Assembly (NCBI RefSeq): GCF_002776695.1
Contig: NZ_LFJC01000003.1
Span: 2,210,487 to 2,274,486 of the forward strand
Direction of reading: 5' to 3'
Length of the DNA: 64,000 nt
From: Bradyrhizobium nitroreducens
GTDB lineage: Bacteria > Pseudomonadota > Alphaproteobacteria > Rhizobiales > Xanthobacteraceae
Part shown: positions 25,075 to 33,902 of the stretch, piece by piece
Layout: every line of letters starts with the position of its first letter
How positions within the stretch are numbered: position 1 is the stretch's first letter
The notes under the pieces: generated by a model
Told to the model about the DNA's origin: nothing
Databases searched by the model: none
The model's input: only the letters and a program-made list of their open reading frames with translations
Made by a program: the position numbers and the translations under genes

Positions 25075-25329
25075 CTACTTCGCCATCATGGCCTTCTGCG
25101 ACTTCATGTAGTGCATGCAGGCGCTCTTCATCTTGCCATTGCTCATGTCGGTGTTGGCCATGGCCATTTCCTTGTTCGACGCCATCTTGGCCGGTGTGTC
25201 GGGCGTGCCGCCCATCATCGCGGCCGACTTCATCATGTTGTCCTTGGTGCACGCCATCATCGCGGCGGAGGCCGGGGACAGCGACAGGGTGAACGCGACA
25301 AAGGCTGCGGCCGTGAGCAAGATCTTCAT
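25075..25329 (-). CDS. Small Met-rich exported protein
   Basis: An 84-residue protein with a clear signal peptide (MKILLTAAAFVAFTLSLS, cleaved near PASAA). The mature part of about 61 residues contains 15 methionines, often paired (AMMAC, DNMMK, AAMMGG, KAMMAK), two cysteines and one histidine. Met-rich periplasmic proteins commonly bind Cu(I) or protect against oxidation, but no known family is recognised. A weak resemblance to PsiF-type repeats was considered. GGAGGAG precedes the ATG and a clear terminator follows the gene, so it is monocistronic. Confidence 0.8.
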   Translation of the reverse strand: MKILLTAAAFVAFTLSLSPASAAMMACTKDNMMKSAAMMGGTPDTPAKMASNKEMAMANTDMSNGKMKSACMHYMKSQKAMMAK

Positions 25330-25942
25330 CGAAAAGTCTCCTCCGTAAAACGAAACCGGCGTCATGCCGGCCTTCGCAATTACGTATTCTCTCGCGCCGA
25401 CGTTTCGCGGAGAAGACAATTTTCTTGCTGCGATGCAATGACGAGGCGCTTCAACGGCCATCCTTCGGCGCTTTGGGCCGGTCACCGAGACTGCCGGTCG
25501 CGACATCCGGCTTGCACAGGGCCTTGCCGCGGCGCGCATCTGGCCGATTTCTTGTTCGCGGCCGGGCCGCGCGGCCACGGCTTTGCGATGATCGGCGTGC
25601 AGAGGTCTCCGGACGCGGTGCCGGCGGCGAGACACATGACCGGCCTCTCCCCGCGGGCACGATCCAGGAGCCCGTGCGCCTCAACGTGATTTCGATCACA
25701 CCGGGCCGGCCGCCGCGTGAACCTTTCCTGCGGAGATGACGACCACTGCTATTGGGACAATCGGCCCCGGCCCCGGAGCGGCCGCGAAACAGGCCGCTCC
25801 ACCGCCCGGAACGCCGGGAAATACATGAGACCGAGCCTGCAAGCGCTGTAGCCACCGTGACCAGGATCACATCAGGGCTTTTGAACCCACCCTATGCTCG
25901 CAGCATCAAATCGCTATCAGGCGTAACATCGAGGATACGACA
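25330..25942. other. 613-bp intergenic region with no recognised gene
   Basis: GC-rich stretch holding the divergent promoters of the Met-rich and OmpA genes. Several open frames cross it but none shows a family pattern, a ribosome-binding site or a consistent coding bias. No repeat family seen elsewhere in the window is present. Confidence 0.5.
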
Positions 25943-26584
25943 ATGACCCGTTTTGATAAGTTCTTTGGACTGAAGGCGATAACCCTTTCCGCCGCGCTGT
26001 CGATGACGGCCGGCCTGGCTCTGGCCGGCGACAACAACGTCACCACCGGCCAGATCCTGGATGCACTGAAGCCGAAGCCGGCGACCCGCGGACTGTCCGT
26101 CGGTCCGCAGGCCGACACGACCGCGCAGGCCAAGGAAGCGACCTTCCTGAATACGGTGCGCAACCGCTCGACCCGCTCGCTTTCGACCGGCGAACGCGAG
26201 CAGATCGCCGAGCTCGCCGCGACCAAGCCGAAGATCGATCTGGAGATCCAGTTCGACTACAACTCGGCCAATATCGCCAAGACCTCAATGTCCTCGGTGC
26301 AGGCGCTCGGCAAGGCTCTCTCCGACCCGGCACTCAAGGGCTCGACCTTCGTAGTCGCCGGCCATACCGACGCGATCGGCGGCGAAGAGTACAATCAAGG
26401 GCTCTCCGAGCGGCGGGCCGACACGATCAAGAAGTACCTGGTGCAGAACTACGGCCTCAACGGCACTGATCTGGTCACCGTCGGTTACGGCAAGACCAAG
26501 CTGAAGGATACCGCCAACGGCGCCGATCCGATCAACCGCCGCGTCCAGGTCGTGAACATGGACACCAAGACCGCGTCGAAATGA
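25943..26584 (+). CDS. OmpA-family outer-membrane protein
   Basis: A 213-residue protein with signal peptide (cleavage near LALAGDN) and a C-terminal OmpA-like peptidoglycan-binding domain. The domain shows LEIQFDYNSANIAK, VAGHTDAIGGEEYNQGLSERRAD, and VGYGKTKLKD...NRRVQV; the Asp and Arg that contact diaminopimelate are in HTDA and LSERRA. There is no beta-barrel, only a linker of about 70 residues, so it is a periplasmic or lipid-free OmpA-like anchor. Convergent with the kinase gene. Confidence 0.9.
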   Translation: MTRFDKFFGLKAITLSAALSMTAGLALAGDNNVTTGQILDALKPKPATRGLSVGPQADTTAQAKEATFLNTVRNRSTRSLSTGEREQIAELAATKPKIDLEIQFDYNSANIAKTSMSSVQALGKALSDPALKGSTFVVAGHTDAIGGEEYNQGLSERRADTIKKYLVQNYGLNGTDLVTVGYGKTKLKDTANGADPINRRVQVVNMDTKTASK

Positions 26585-26597
26585 TCCGATGACGATC

Positions 26598-26625
26598 ACC
26601 GCCTGCCGTTCCTCCGGCAGGCGGT
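26598..26625. terminator. Stem-loop between convergent genes
   Basis: Perfect 11-bp stem ACCGCCTGCCG / CGGCAGGCGGT with a 6-base loop, 14 bp after the OmpA stop and 6 bp before the kinase stop. No T-run follows on either strand, so it may only weakly terminate. Confidence 0.5.
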
Positions 26626-26631
26626 CCGCGC

Positions 26632-28575
26632 TCAGACCGGCACCGGTGCGGCGAGCGCCTCGCGGACCAGCCGTGCGAGCTCAGCCTTGCGGTAAGGCTT
26701 TTCCAGGATCAAGGCGCCCTGCCGGACGTGGCCGTTCGCCGCCAGCGTTTCGAGGGCGTAACCCGAGGTCAGCAGCACGTGCAGCTCGGGCCTCTCCTTG
26801 CGGGCGAGGCCCGCCAGCTCCCACCCGTTGACGCCTCCTGGCATGACGACGTCGGAGAACAGCAGGTCGATATGCGGTGTTGCCGCAAGCGCCTGCAGGG
26901 CCGACTTGCCATCGACGGCGGAAATCACCTTGTAGCCCAGGCTCTGCAGGCTCATGACCGCGTAGGACCGGACGAACGGATCGTCCTCGACGACCAGCAC
27001 GATCTCCGAACCGCTCTGCGCGACCTCCTTCTCGACTGCCAGCGGCACGCCCTGCGACTTGGTCAGCACGGCCGGAAGATAGATCCGCACGGTCGTTCCA
27101 AGGCCCGGCTCGCTGTAGATCGTGACATGGCCGTTGGATTGCTTGACGAAGCCGTAGACCATGCTGAGCCCGAGCCCGCTGCCCTTGCCGACCTCCTTGG
27201 TGGTGAAGAAGGGTTCGAACACGCGTTCCAGCACCTGCTTCGCCATGCCGGAGCCGGTGTCAGTCACCGCGATCACGACATATTCGCCCGCTGCTACGTC
27301 GGGATGAACGTTGTGATCGCCCGCATCGAGCGATGCGTTCGCCGCCGAAATGGTCAGGCGTCCACCTGATGCCATCGCATCCTGGGCGTTCAGCGCGAGG
27401 TTGAGGATCGCCGATTCCAGCTGCGCGGGGTCGGCAAAGGCGTGCCGCAGCAAAGGATCGGCCTGGGTGGTGATCTCGATGTCCTCACGCAGCGTTCGCC
27501 GCAGCAGCTTGTACATGGATTCGATCAGCTTGTTGCATTCGGTCTCGACCGGCCGCAGCAGCTGCTTGCGACTGAAGGCGAGCAGGCGCTGCGTCAGCTC
27601 GGCGCCGCGTTCGCCGGCGCTGCAGATGTCGTCGGCGAGGCGCTTCAGATCCTCGCGCGGCACCAATTGCTCGGACAGATATTCGGCGTTGCCGACGATC
27701 ACGGTGAGGAGATTGTTGAAGTCGTGAGCGATGCCACCAGACAGCTGTCCGACCGCCTCCATCTTCTGCGCCCGCATCAGCTGCGCCTCGGTACGCTTGC
27801 GATCGGTCAGGTCGTGGATCATGCCGACGAAGATGGAGGAGCCGTCCTGCTGGGCCTCGCCGACCGACAGGTCCATCGGGAAGGTCGTGCCGTCCTTGCG
27901 CCGACCCGTCACCTCGCGTCCGATGCCGATGATCTTCTTGTCGCCAGTGGCGATGAAATTGCGGATATACCCGTCGTGCTCGGAGCGATAGGGCTCCGGC
28001 ATCAGCATCCGGACGTTCTGCCCGAGAACCTCGTTGTCGCGATATTTGAAAAGCCGCTCGCAGGCCGGATTGAACTTCAGGATGATGCCGTCGGAATCGA
28101 TCAGGATCACGCCGTCGACGGCGGTGTCGACGACAGCGCGCAACCGAGCGGCGCTCTCGCGCAGCTCGCGCTCGACCCGCTCGCGCTCGGTGAGGTCGTG
28201 AATGATGCCGACGAAGATCGAATCGCCGGCCGCCTGCTTGCTCTCGCCGACCGACAAATGCATCATGAAGGTCGAGCCATCCTTGCGCTGGCCCACCACT
28301 TCGCGGCCGATGCCGATGATCTTGCGCTCGCCGCTGATGTGGTAATTTTGTAGATAGCCGTCATGCGCATTGCGGTAGGACGACGGCATCAGGACCTTGA
28401 CGTTCCGCCCGATGACCTCCTCGGCGGAATAGCCGAACAGCTTCTCGCAGGCCGGATTGAACATCAGGACGCCGCCGCGCGCGTCGATCAGGATCACGCC
28501 GTCCACCGCGGTATCGACGACGGCCCGCAACCAGTCGGCATTGGGATGGCCCGGCCTGGCGCTGAGGTCCTCCAT
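26632..28575 (-). CDS. Hybrid sensor histidine kinase with two FixL-like PAS domains
   Basis: A 647-residue soluble kinase: PAS1 (about 16-130), PAS2 (145-260), HisKA with phospho-acceptor H in GGIAHDFNNLLTVIV, HATPase (ALNAQDAM, TDTGSGM, GKGSGLGLSM) and a C-terminal receiver (VVEDDPF, DLLFSDVVMPG, EKPY). No TM segment. The PAS domains are near copies and both keep residues equivalent to the FixL heme ligand and distal arginine: H71/R91 in AHDGY...IGIGR and H200/R220 in EHDGY...IGIGR. Gas sensing is therefore possible but not shown, since many PAS domains share HDGY without heme. No partner regulator adjoins. Confidence 0.88.
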   Translation of the reverse strand: MEDLSARPGHPNADWLRAVVDTAVDGVILIDARGGVLMFNPACEKLFGYSAEEVIGRNVKVLMPSSYRNAHDGYLQNYHISGERKIIGIGREVVGQRKDGSTFMMHLSVGESKQAAGDSIFVGIIHDLTERERVERELRESAARLRAVVDTAVDGVILIDSDGIILKFNPACERLFKYRDNEVLGQNVRMLMPEPYRSEHDGYIRNFIATGDKKIIGIGREVTGRRKDGTTFPMDLSVGEAQQDGSSIFVGMIHDLTDRKRTEAQLMRAQKMEAVGQLSGGIAHDFNNLLTVIVGNAEYLSEQLVPREDLKRLADDICSAGERGAELTQRLLAFSRKQLLRPVETECNKLIESMYKLLRRTLREDIEITTQADPLLRHAFADPAQLESAILNLALNAQDAMASGGRLTISAANASLDAGDHNVHPDVAAGEYVVIAVTDTGSGMAKQVLERVFEPFFTTKEVGKGSGLGLSMVYGFVKQSNGHVTIYSEPGLGTTVRIYLPAVLTKSQGVPLAVEKEVAQSGSEIVLVVEDDPFVRSYAVMSLQSLGYKVISAVDGKSALQALAATPHIDLLFSDVVMPGGVNGWELAGLARKERPELHVLLTSGYALETLAANGHVRQGALILEKPYRKAELARLVREALAAPVPV

Positions 28576-28678
28576 ATTCACCGGGCGACTCTCCGATTCC
28601 GAGAAGGTCGGTCCAGTCCACACGCGACAATTGATTCAGGCAAGACAATTCTACCGAGGCTATGCACGCAAGCGGGCA

Positions 28679-30037
28679 CTAGATCCAGCTCTGGAACAAC
28701 ATCAGCTGGCCGAAGCTCCGCATCGAGGTGCCGATAAAGGCCGCGGAGATCGGCAGCATGACCGCAAAGCCGACCCCGGCAAGACCGACATAGGCCCAGA
28801 GCAGCCAGCGCGGCAGGCCGTCCCGGCGCAGCACATAGACCAGTGCGAGCGAGGCCGCCGTGGCGGCCGGCAGATAATAGTAGATGAAACCCAGCGTGCG
28901 CGGCAGCAAGGCCCAGGCAAGCCAGGGACCGAAATAGAACGCCGCGATCAGGAACGCGTCCCAGCGGCGCTCGACGACGAAGTCGCGCAGCACGAGCACG
29001 AGCGCGAGCAGGGCCGGCCACAACACCAGGGGATTGCCGAGGAAGACGACCGCGGAGACATTGTCTTCCGAGCTCTTGTCGAACAGAAACCACACCGGGC
29101 GCGCCAGCAGCGGCCAGGACGGCCATGAACTCATATAGGTGTGGCCGGCAATCGCGGTCGTGGTGTTGTCGGCGAAGATCCGGCGCTGCGCCTCGACCAG
29201 ATCCGGCAGCGACAATCCATAGAGCGGAACGAAAGCGGCAAGATACGCCACGCCGGGCAGGATCGCGAAGCACAGCACGAGATGATGCAGCCTCAGGCCG
29301 GGCCAGAGGTCGGGCCGATACCAGTCGTCCGGCCTCGCGTCGGCGAATAGCGTGCGCCAGCCCTGCATCAGGCGGATCACCGTGACGACGACGATACAGA
29401 CGCCGAGCGGAAACAGGCCGCTCCATTTGCAGGCGGCGGCACAGCCGAACAGCGCGCCCGCGAGCGCGAACAGCGCCTGCGGCCGCTCGCGTCGAAATCC
29501 GTGCATGAAGGCGGCGGTCGCGAGCAGGCCGAAGCCGAGCGTAAAGATATCGAGCATGGCGATGCGCGCCTGCACATAGAGCATCTGGTTGAATGCCGCG
29601 ATCAGCGCCGCGGCGATGGCGGGCCCTTGCGCGGCGAACAGCGCGAGGCCGCACAGATAGATCGCGACGACCGCCAATGCGCCGAACAATGTCGCGGGAT
29701 AACGCCAGCCGAGCGCATTGTCGCCGAAGGCCGCGATCGAGGCCGCGATCAGCTCCTTGGCCAGTGGCGGATGCATCGGATTGAGCATCGGCTGCGACAT
29801 CGCCGGTGCCAGCATCTGCCGCGCCGCCGGCACGTAGTGCACCTCGTCGAAGACGAACTTCTCGGGTGTCGTCAGGCCGATCAGCAGCGCGAGATGGGCG
29901 ACCAGGAAAATTGCGACAGCAACCACTGCGCTTCGCGACACTCTCGGAACTGCAGACCGTTCAAGCAGCTGCTGTGGGGATGCTTTGCGTGGCAAATTTG
30001 CGTCACCGCGGACAAAAATGAAGATCTCGGTTTTCAT
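28679..30037 (-). CDS. Polytopic glycosyltransferase, protein O-mannosyltransferase-like
   Basis: A 452-residue membrane protein with about ten TM helices and the GT39 (PMT) signature: an early acidic loop FVFDEVHYVPAARQML, then MHPPLAKELIA and LYVQARIAMLDIF. PMT enzymes move mannose from dolichyl- or polyprenyl-phosphate mannose to protein; bacterial members may instead modify lipid or polysaccharide. A start three codons upstream (MRSMKTEIF) is equally possible. It is divergent from the FecR gene and otherwise isolated, so the acceptor cannot be inferred. Confidence 0.8.
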   Translation of the reverse strand: MKTEIFIFVRGDANLPRKASPQQLLERSAVPRVSRSAVVAVAIFLVAHLALLIGLTTPEKFVFDEVHYVPAARQMLAPAMSQPMLNPMHPPLAKELIAASIAAFGDNALGWRYPATLFGALAVVAIYLCGLALFAAQGPAIAAALIAAFNQMLYVQARIAMLDIFTLGFGLLATAAFMHGFRRERPQALFALAGALFGCAAACKWSGLFPLGVCIVVVTVIRLMQGWRTLFADARPDDWYRPDLWPGLRLHHLVLCFAILPGVAYLAAFVPLYGLSLPDLVEAQRRIFADNTTTAIAGHTYMSSWPSWPLLARPVWFLFDKSSEDNVSAVVFLGNPLVLWPALLALVLVLRDFVVERRWDAFLIAAFYFGPWLAWALLPRTLGFIYYYLPAATAASLALVYVLRRDGLPRWLLWAYVGLAGVGFAVMLPISAAFIGTSMRSFGQLMLFQSWI

Positions 30038-30161
30038 TGAACGCATTCCGCCGCAACTGTCACTAAGCATAACGCACGTCCAGCGCCGCTTGTGATAATT
30101 CCGCCACATCGCAGGCGCGCGCGATCCGGTACGATCAGGGACACATCGATCGGTTTGCGAA

Positions 30162-30863
30162 ATGAATTTGCGTTTCTGGCTTTTCCCCACTCTGTTGTCG
30201 GCCGCATTGTGCGCAGGCACTTGCGCACATGCGCAGACGCGCGTCGGCGAAGCCGTCGTGATCCAGAATGAAGTTGTGCGCGTGGCCGCGACGACCACGC
30301 CGATCAGCGTCGGCGACAGCATGTTGCGCGACGAGACCGTGCGCACCGGCGCCGACAGCGCCGCGCGCTTCGTGATGGCCGACAGCACCAATCTGTCGCT
30401 TGGGCCCAGCGCCACGTTGAAGCTCGACCGCACCGTCTTCAACGACGAGCACAGCTATCGCGACGTCGCGATCCGCATGACCACCGGCGCATTCCGTTTC
30501 GTCACCGGTCATTCCGAGAAGACCGCCTACAAGATCACGACGCCGCTTGCGACGATCGGCGTGCGCGGCACCACGCTCGACATCCTCTCGCAGCGAGGCC
30601 GCTCCGTCGTGGTGCTTCAGGACGGCGCGGCCAGCGTCTGCACGACGAGCTCCCAATGCGTGCAACTGACCCAGCCGGGCGACACCGCGATCATCACGTC
30701 GACCGGCGGCAAGGTGAGCATCACCAAGACCAATACGCCACCCTGGACTTTCGCCGCCAATTGCGCTGCGAGCGCCGGGCTGTGCTCGGTCAACCAGTAT
30801 GCCGACGCCACGCCGACCATCACGCCCGCCGTCCATGACGACGGCATGCTGTGCGGGCGCTGA
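30162..30863 (+). CDS. Exported FecR-domain protein
   Basis: A 233-residue secreted protein, signal cleaved after CAHA (about residue 24). The FecR domain covers about residues 30-180: GDSMLRDETVRTGADSAARF, LGPSATLKLDR, and ITTPLATIGVRGTTLDIL. The last 60 residues contain four cysteines. Unlike FecR anti-sigma factors it has no N-terminal cytoplasmic domain or internal TM helix, and no sigma factor adjoins, so it is not a classical iron-signalling FecR. It is followed 2 bp later by a beta-barrel protein gene and is presumably its partner. Confidence 0.85.
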   Translation: MNLRFWLFPTLLSAALCAGTCAHAQTRVGEAVVIQNEVVRVAATTTPISVGDSMLRDETVRTGADSAARFVMADSTNLSLGPSATLKLDRTVFNDEHSYRDVAIRMTTGAFRFVTGHSEKTAYKITTPLATIGVRGTTLDILSQRGRSVVVLQDGAASVCTTSSQCVQLTQPGDTAIITSTGGKVSITKTNTPPWTFAANCAASAGLCSVNQYADATPTITPAVHDDGMLCGR

Positions 30864-30865
30864 CG

Positions 30866-31975
30866 ATGGCAACGGTGCGTATCCGCGAGCTCGTTCTTGC
30901 CGTCGCACTGGCGGCCATGGCCACCGTGACGCTGGCATGGAGTATTCAGCAGCCGGCCTCCGCCGCGACCCTGAACCTCACCAATTGTGAGGAAGGCTGC
31001 TCGCCGTCGCCCTCGCCAAGCCCGTATCCTTCACCTTCGCCGTCGCCCAATCCCTATCCGTCGCCGAGTCCGACACCGACCGGCGCCGATTCCAGCGGCA
31101 ATTCGGTCGGCGGCCTCGCCGACCAGCGCTTCAACCAGATGATCACCAACCGGGTGCTCGGCACGGTCCTGCTCGGTGTCAACGAGCAGGTCAATTGCAG
31201 CGATTGCATCAGCGCATTCGGCTCGGCCGGCTCGTTCTCGGCCGGCATCCACGGCCGCAAGGAATTGACCAACAATCTGTCGCTGCTCGCCGGTATCGCC
31301 TACACGCAATACAACGAGGGCGGCTACAAGATCACCAGCGCCCCGATCGGCGCCTTCGCCCTGCGCTACGACTTCACCGACTGGGGCTCGTCGCGCCCGT
31401 TCTTCGACGTCGGCACCATCCTGACGCCGTGGGAGAAGGCGCGCTACACCCGCAGCTACGACACCAGCCTCGGGCCGGTGAGCGTCACGAGCTCGACCAA
31501 TGCCTCCAACTACGCGGTCTATGGTCGCGCCGGCTGGATGAGCCGCATCTCGCCGCGCGACGAGGTCGCAGCCTCGATCGAGGTCTGGCAGCTCTGGCAG
31601 CGCGTGTCCGGCTATAGCGACAGTGCCGTGGCCTTCAACCCGTTCGACGCCACGATCGCGACCGGCACCGACCGCACCAGTCTCGTCAAGATCGGCGGCC
31701 AGTGGACGCATCTGTTCGGCGGCACTATCGAGACCAACATCAATGGCGGCTGGGTGCAGTCGTTTGCGAGCCACAGCGGCATCGTCGCCACCGTGACCGG
31801 CAACGGCGTGGTGGTGCCGACCATGGGCAACCAGGGCTGGTTCGAATATGGCGGCCGCCTCGGCTTCCGCGTGCAGAAGGGCTGGATCGTGGATCTCTTC
31901 GCCAACGGCACACTCGGCCCGCAACCGGTCGGCAACACCATCCATGGCGGCGTGGGGCTGAGGATCAATTACTAG
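30866..31975 (+). CDS. Outer-membrane beta-barrel protein with Pro/Ser-rich linker
   Basis: A 369-residue protein with a signal peptide ending near PASAAT. Residues about 45-75 form a low-complexity linker of PS, PSP and YPSP units, a stalk-like extended segment. The C-terminal 280 residues resemble an autotransporter-type barrel: alternating aromatic/hydrophobic strands, YGRAGWMSRIS, IGGQWTHLFGG, and a final strand ending GVGLRINY. There is no passenger domain beyond the linker. The ATG is 2 bp after the FecR stop, so the two are coupled. Its stop codon forms the first bases of a family F repeat. Confidence 0.8.
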   Translation: MATVRIRELVLAVALAAMATVTLAWSIQQPASAATLNLTNCEEGCSPSPSPSPYPSPSPSPNPYPSPSPTPTGADSSGNSVGGLADQRFNQMITNRVLGTVLLGVNEQVNCSDCISAFGSAGSFSAGIHGRKELTNNLSLLAGIAYTQYNEGGYKITSAPIGAFALRYDFTDWGSSRPFFDVGTILTPWEKARYTRSYDTSLGPVSVTSSTNASNYAVYGRAGWMSRISPRDEVAASIEVWQLWQRVSGYSDSAVAFNPFDATIATGTDRTSLVKIGGQWTHLFGGTIETNINGGWVQSFASHSGIVATVTGNGVVVPTMGNQGWFEYGGRLGFRVQKGWIVDLFANGTLGPQPVGNTIHGGVGLRINY

Positions 31976-32078
31976 AGCGTTTTCGAGCGAAGTGGACACC
32001 GGTTCGCGTGAAGAAAACGCGTCAAAACAGGAATCTAGAGCTTCGGTTCTGATTCAATCAGAACCGAAAATGCTCTAG
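31972..32078. repeat. Dispersed repeat, family F
   Basis: Framed by CTAGAGC and GCTCTAG, with the segment GCGTTTTCGAGCGAAGTGGA and a hairpin GGTTCTGATTCAATCAGAACC. A related copy in opposite orientation is at 62818-62922. It overlaps the stop codon of the barrel gene and could serve as its transcript end. Confidence 0.8.
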
Positions 32079-32164
32079 CGGCGAGATCTTGCCTCAAGTT
32101 CCGCTGTCATGCCCCGGCTTGACCGGGGCAGCCAGTACGCGTGTATATGGCGAGAGCATCCCTA

Positions 32165-32653
32165 CTACGCCGCCGACCTGCCCTCGAACGCCCGGCGCAG
32201 TGCCTCGACGTCGAGCTTGACCATCTTCATCATGGCCTGCATCGCGCGCGCGGCCGCGGCCCTATCGGGGCTCGACAGGAACTCGAACATCACTTTCGGC
32301 ACCACCTGCCAGGCCACGCCCCAGCGATCCCTCAGCCAGCCGCACTGCTCTTCCTTGCCGCCATGGGCGAGAAACGCATTCCAGACGCCATCGACCTGGG
32401 CCTGGTCGTCGCAATGGATCATCAGCGAGATGGCGTGGGTATATTCCATCTTCATGCCGCCGTTGAGCGCGACCAGCGGCTGCCCCGCCACCGTGAACTC
32501 GACGACGAGCACGGAGCCTTCCTTGCCGGACGGACCATCCGCGACGTTACGCTGGACGTGCGTGACGGCCGAATTCGGCACGAGCGAGGTGTAGAACTTC
32601 GCAGCTTCTTCGGCATCGCCGTTGAACCACATGCAGGGTACGACCTTGGACAT
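32165..32653 (-). CDS. VOC/PhnB-like protein
   Basis: A 162-residue vicinal-oxygen-chelate fold protein of the PhnB or '3-demethylubiquinone-9 3-methyltransferase-like' family. Characteristic parts: CMWFNGDAEEAAKFYTSLVP at the start, then EFTVAGQPLVALNGG and WGVAWQVVPKVM. No metal-site pattern is complete enough to predict a reaction. Such proteins are often annotated as methyltransferases, but they lack an AdoMet fold. Another VOC gene lies 43 bp upstream on the same strand, probably in the same transcript. Confidence 0.85.
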   Translation of the reverse strand: MSKVVPCMWFNGDAEEAAKFYTSLVPNSAVTHVQRNVADGPSGKEGSVLVVEFTVAGQPLVALNGGMKMEYTHAISLMIHCDDQAQVDGVWNAFLAHGGKEEQCGWLRDRWGVAWQVVPKVMFEFLSSPDRAAAARAMQAMMKMVKLDVEALRRAFEGRSAA

Positions 32654-32695
32654 CGTGAAAGCTCCTCTTCAGTTCTTTGATCTCACGGACTTCGT

Positions 32696-33124
32696 TCAGG
32701 CGTTCGCCATGTCGGGCTGCAGAGGCGCGGCCGCGAGGTCCATCCAGTTCACACCCCACATGTGTCCGTCCGGATCTTCGAAGCTGCGACCGTACATGAA
32801 GCTGTATTCGTCCTTCGGGCTGGGATCGGCCACGCCGCCGGCGGCCTCGGCCCTGCCGACGATGTCGTCGACGTCGCCGCGGCTGTCCGCGGACAGGCAA
32901 AGCAGCACCTGGTTGGAGGTCCTGGCGTCAGCGATCGGCTTCGGCGTGAACTGGCGGAATTTGTCGTGGGTCATCAGCATCGCGAAGATGGTCTCGGAAA
33001 AGACCATGCAGGACGCCGTGTCGTCGCTGAACTGCGGGTTCTTGGCCGCGCCGACCGCCTCGTAGAAGGCGGTGGCGCGCGCAAGGTCGGTCACCGGCAA
33101 GCTGACGAAGATCATCTTGGGCAT
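32696..33124 (-). CDS. VOC-family (glyoxalase-like) protein
   Basis: A 142-residue glyoxalase/bleomycin-resistance fold protein: MPKMIFVSLPVTDLARATAFYEAVGA at its N-terminus and SFEDPDGHMWGVNWMDL in the second half. The glutamate and histidine of the usual metal site are visible in part (FEDPDGH). The substrate is unknown. It is not a close copy of the next VOC gene, so this is a pair of different VOC proteins rather than a recent duplication. Confidence 0.85.
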   Translation of the reverse strand: MPKMIFVSLPVTDLARATAFYEAVGAAKNPQFSDDTASCMVFSETIFAMLMTHDKFRQFTPKPIADARTSNQVLLCLSADSRGDVDDIVGRAEAAGGVADPSPKDEYSFMYGRSFEDPDGHMWGVNWMDLAAAPLQPDMANA

Positions 33125-33255
33125 CGGAGGCTCCTTGGGGCGGTTTCAGCCCAAGGACGGACGGGCCGACGGCCATCCGACACCGCTTCAGGATATTTTT
33201 CGACCTGGGATCAGCGGAATCTTTGTCGCACCGAACCGGGTCCCTCGGAACAACC

Positions 33256-33774
33256 CTACTTCTTCTCGTTCGGGTCCCGGTGCACGGGGTCGATCCACAG
33301 CACGGTCTCGGGCTTCTCGACCGGCTCGATGTCGAGATTGATCGCGACCGCCTCGCCGTCGCTGCGCACCAGCACGCATTCCAGCACCTCGTCCGGGCTG
33401 GCGTTGATCTCCTGGTGCGGCACGTAAGGCGGGACGAAGATGAAATCGCCGGGACCGGCCTCCGCGGTGAATTGCAGGCTCTCGCCCCAGCGCATCCGCG
33501 CCTTGCCCTTCACGACATAGATCACGCTTTCGAGATGGCCGTGATGATGCGCGCCGGTCTTGGCGTCGGGCTTGATGCTGACGGTGCCGGCCCACAATTT
33601 TTGCGCGCCGACACGGGCGAAATTGATGGCGGCGGCACGGTCCATGCCAGCCGTCGAAGGCACGTTGGTGTCGAGCTGATTGCCGGGAATGACGCGCACG
33701 CCGTCATGTTTCCAGCGATCATCATGATGATGATCGTGATCATGGTGGGAGTGCGAATGGTCATGGCCGGTCAT
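33256..33774 (-). CDS. Cupin protein with His-rich N-terminus
   Basis: A 172-residue cupin. The conserved motifs are GAHHHGHLESVIYVVKGKAR (metal-binding histidines and glutamate) and GDFIFVPPYVPHQEIN. The N-terminus MTGHDHSHSHHDHDHHHDD contains ten histidines in 16 residues, a likely metal-binding tail. Cupins of this shape may be dioxygenases, isomerases or small-molecule sensors; nothing nearby decides this. The start was set at the ATG just before the His-rich tail; an upstream frame exists without a good ribosome-binding site. Confidence 0.8.
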   Translation of the reverse strand: MTGHDHSHSHHDHDHHHDDRWKHDGVRVIPGNQLDTNVPSTAGMDRAAAINFARVGAQKLWAGTVSIKPDAKTGAHHHGHLESVIYVVKGKARMRWGESLQFTAEAGPGDFIFVPPYVPHQEINASPDEVLECVLVRSDGEAVAINLDIEPVEKPETVLWIDPVHRDPNEKK

Positions 33775-33902
33775 GGGACTTGCTTTCTGTTGGTTCCGTG
33801 CGCGGCAAACTAACCCGAAGCAGCTACCGCGAGCCATACCAAATTCGGAACCCTCGTAGCTCAGGGACGTTGTCTTTGCGAGCAAGATGAAAGGAGAGTT
33901 TC

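Noticed and set aside
25640..25930. Possible FNR/FixK box or small RNA before ompA
   Set aside because: No TTGAT-N4-ATCAA-type palindrome or stable hairpin with T-run was found in this stretch.
30162..30863. Classical iron-signalling FecR anti-sigma factor
   Set aside because: It has an ordinary signal peptide at its N-terminus, no cytoplasmic anti-sigma part, and no sigma factor or TonB receptor nearby.
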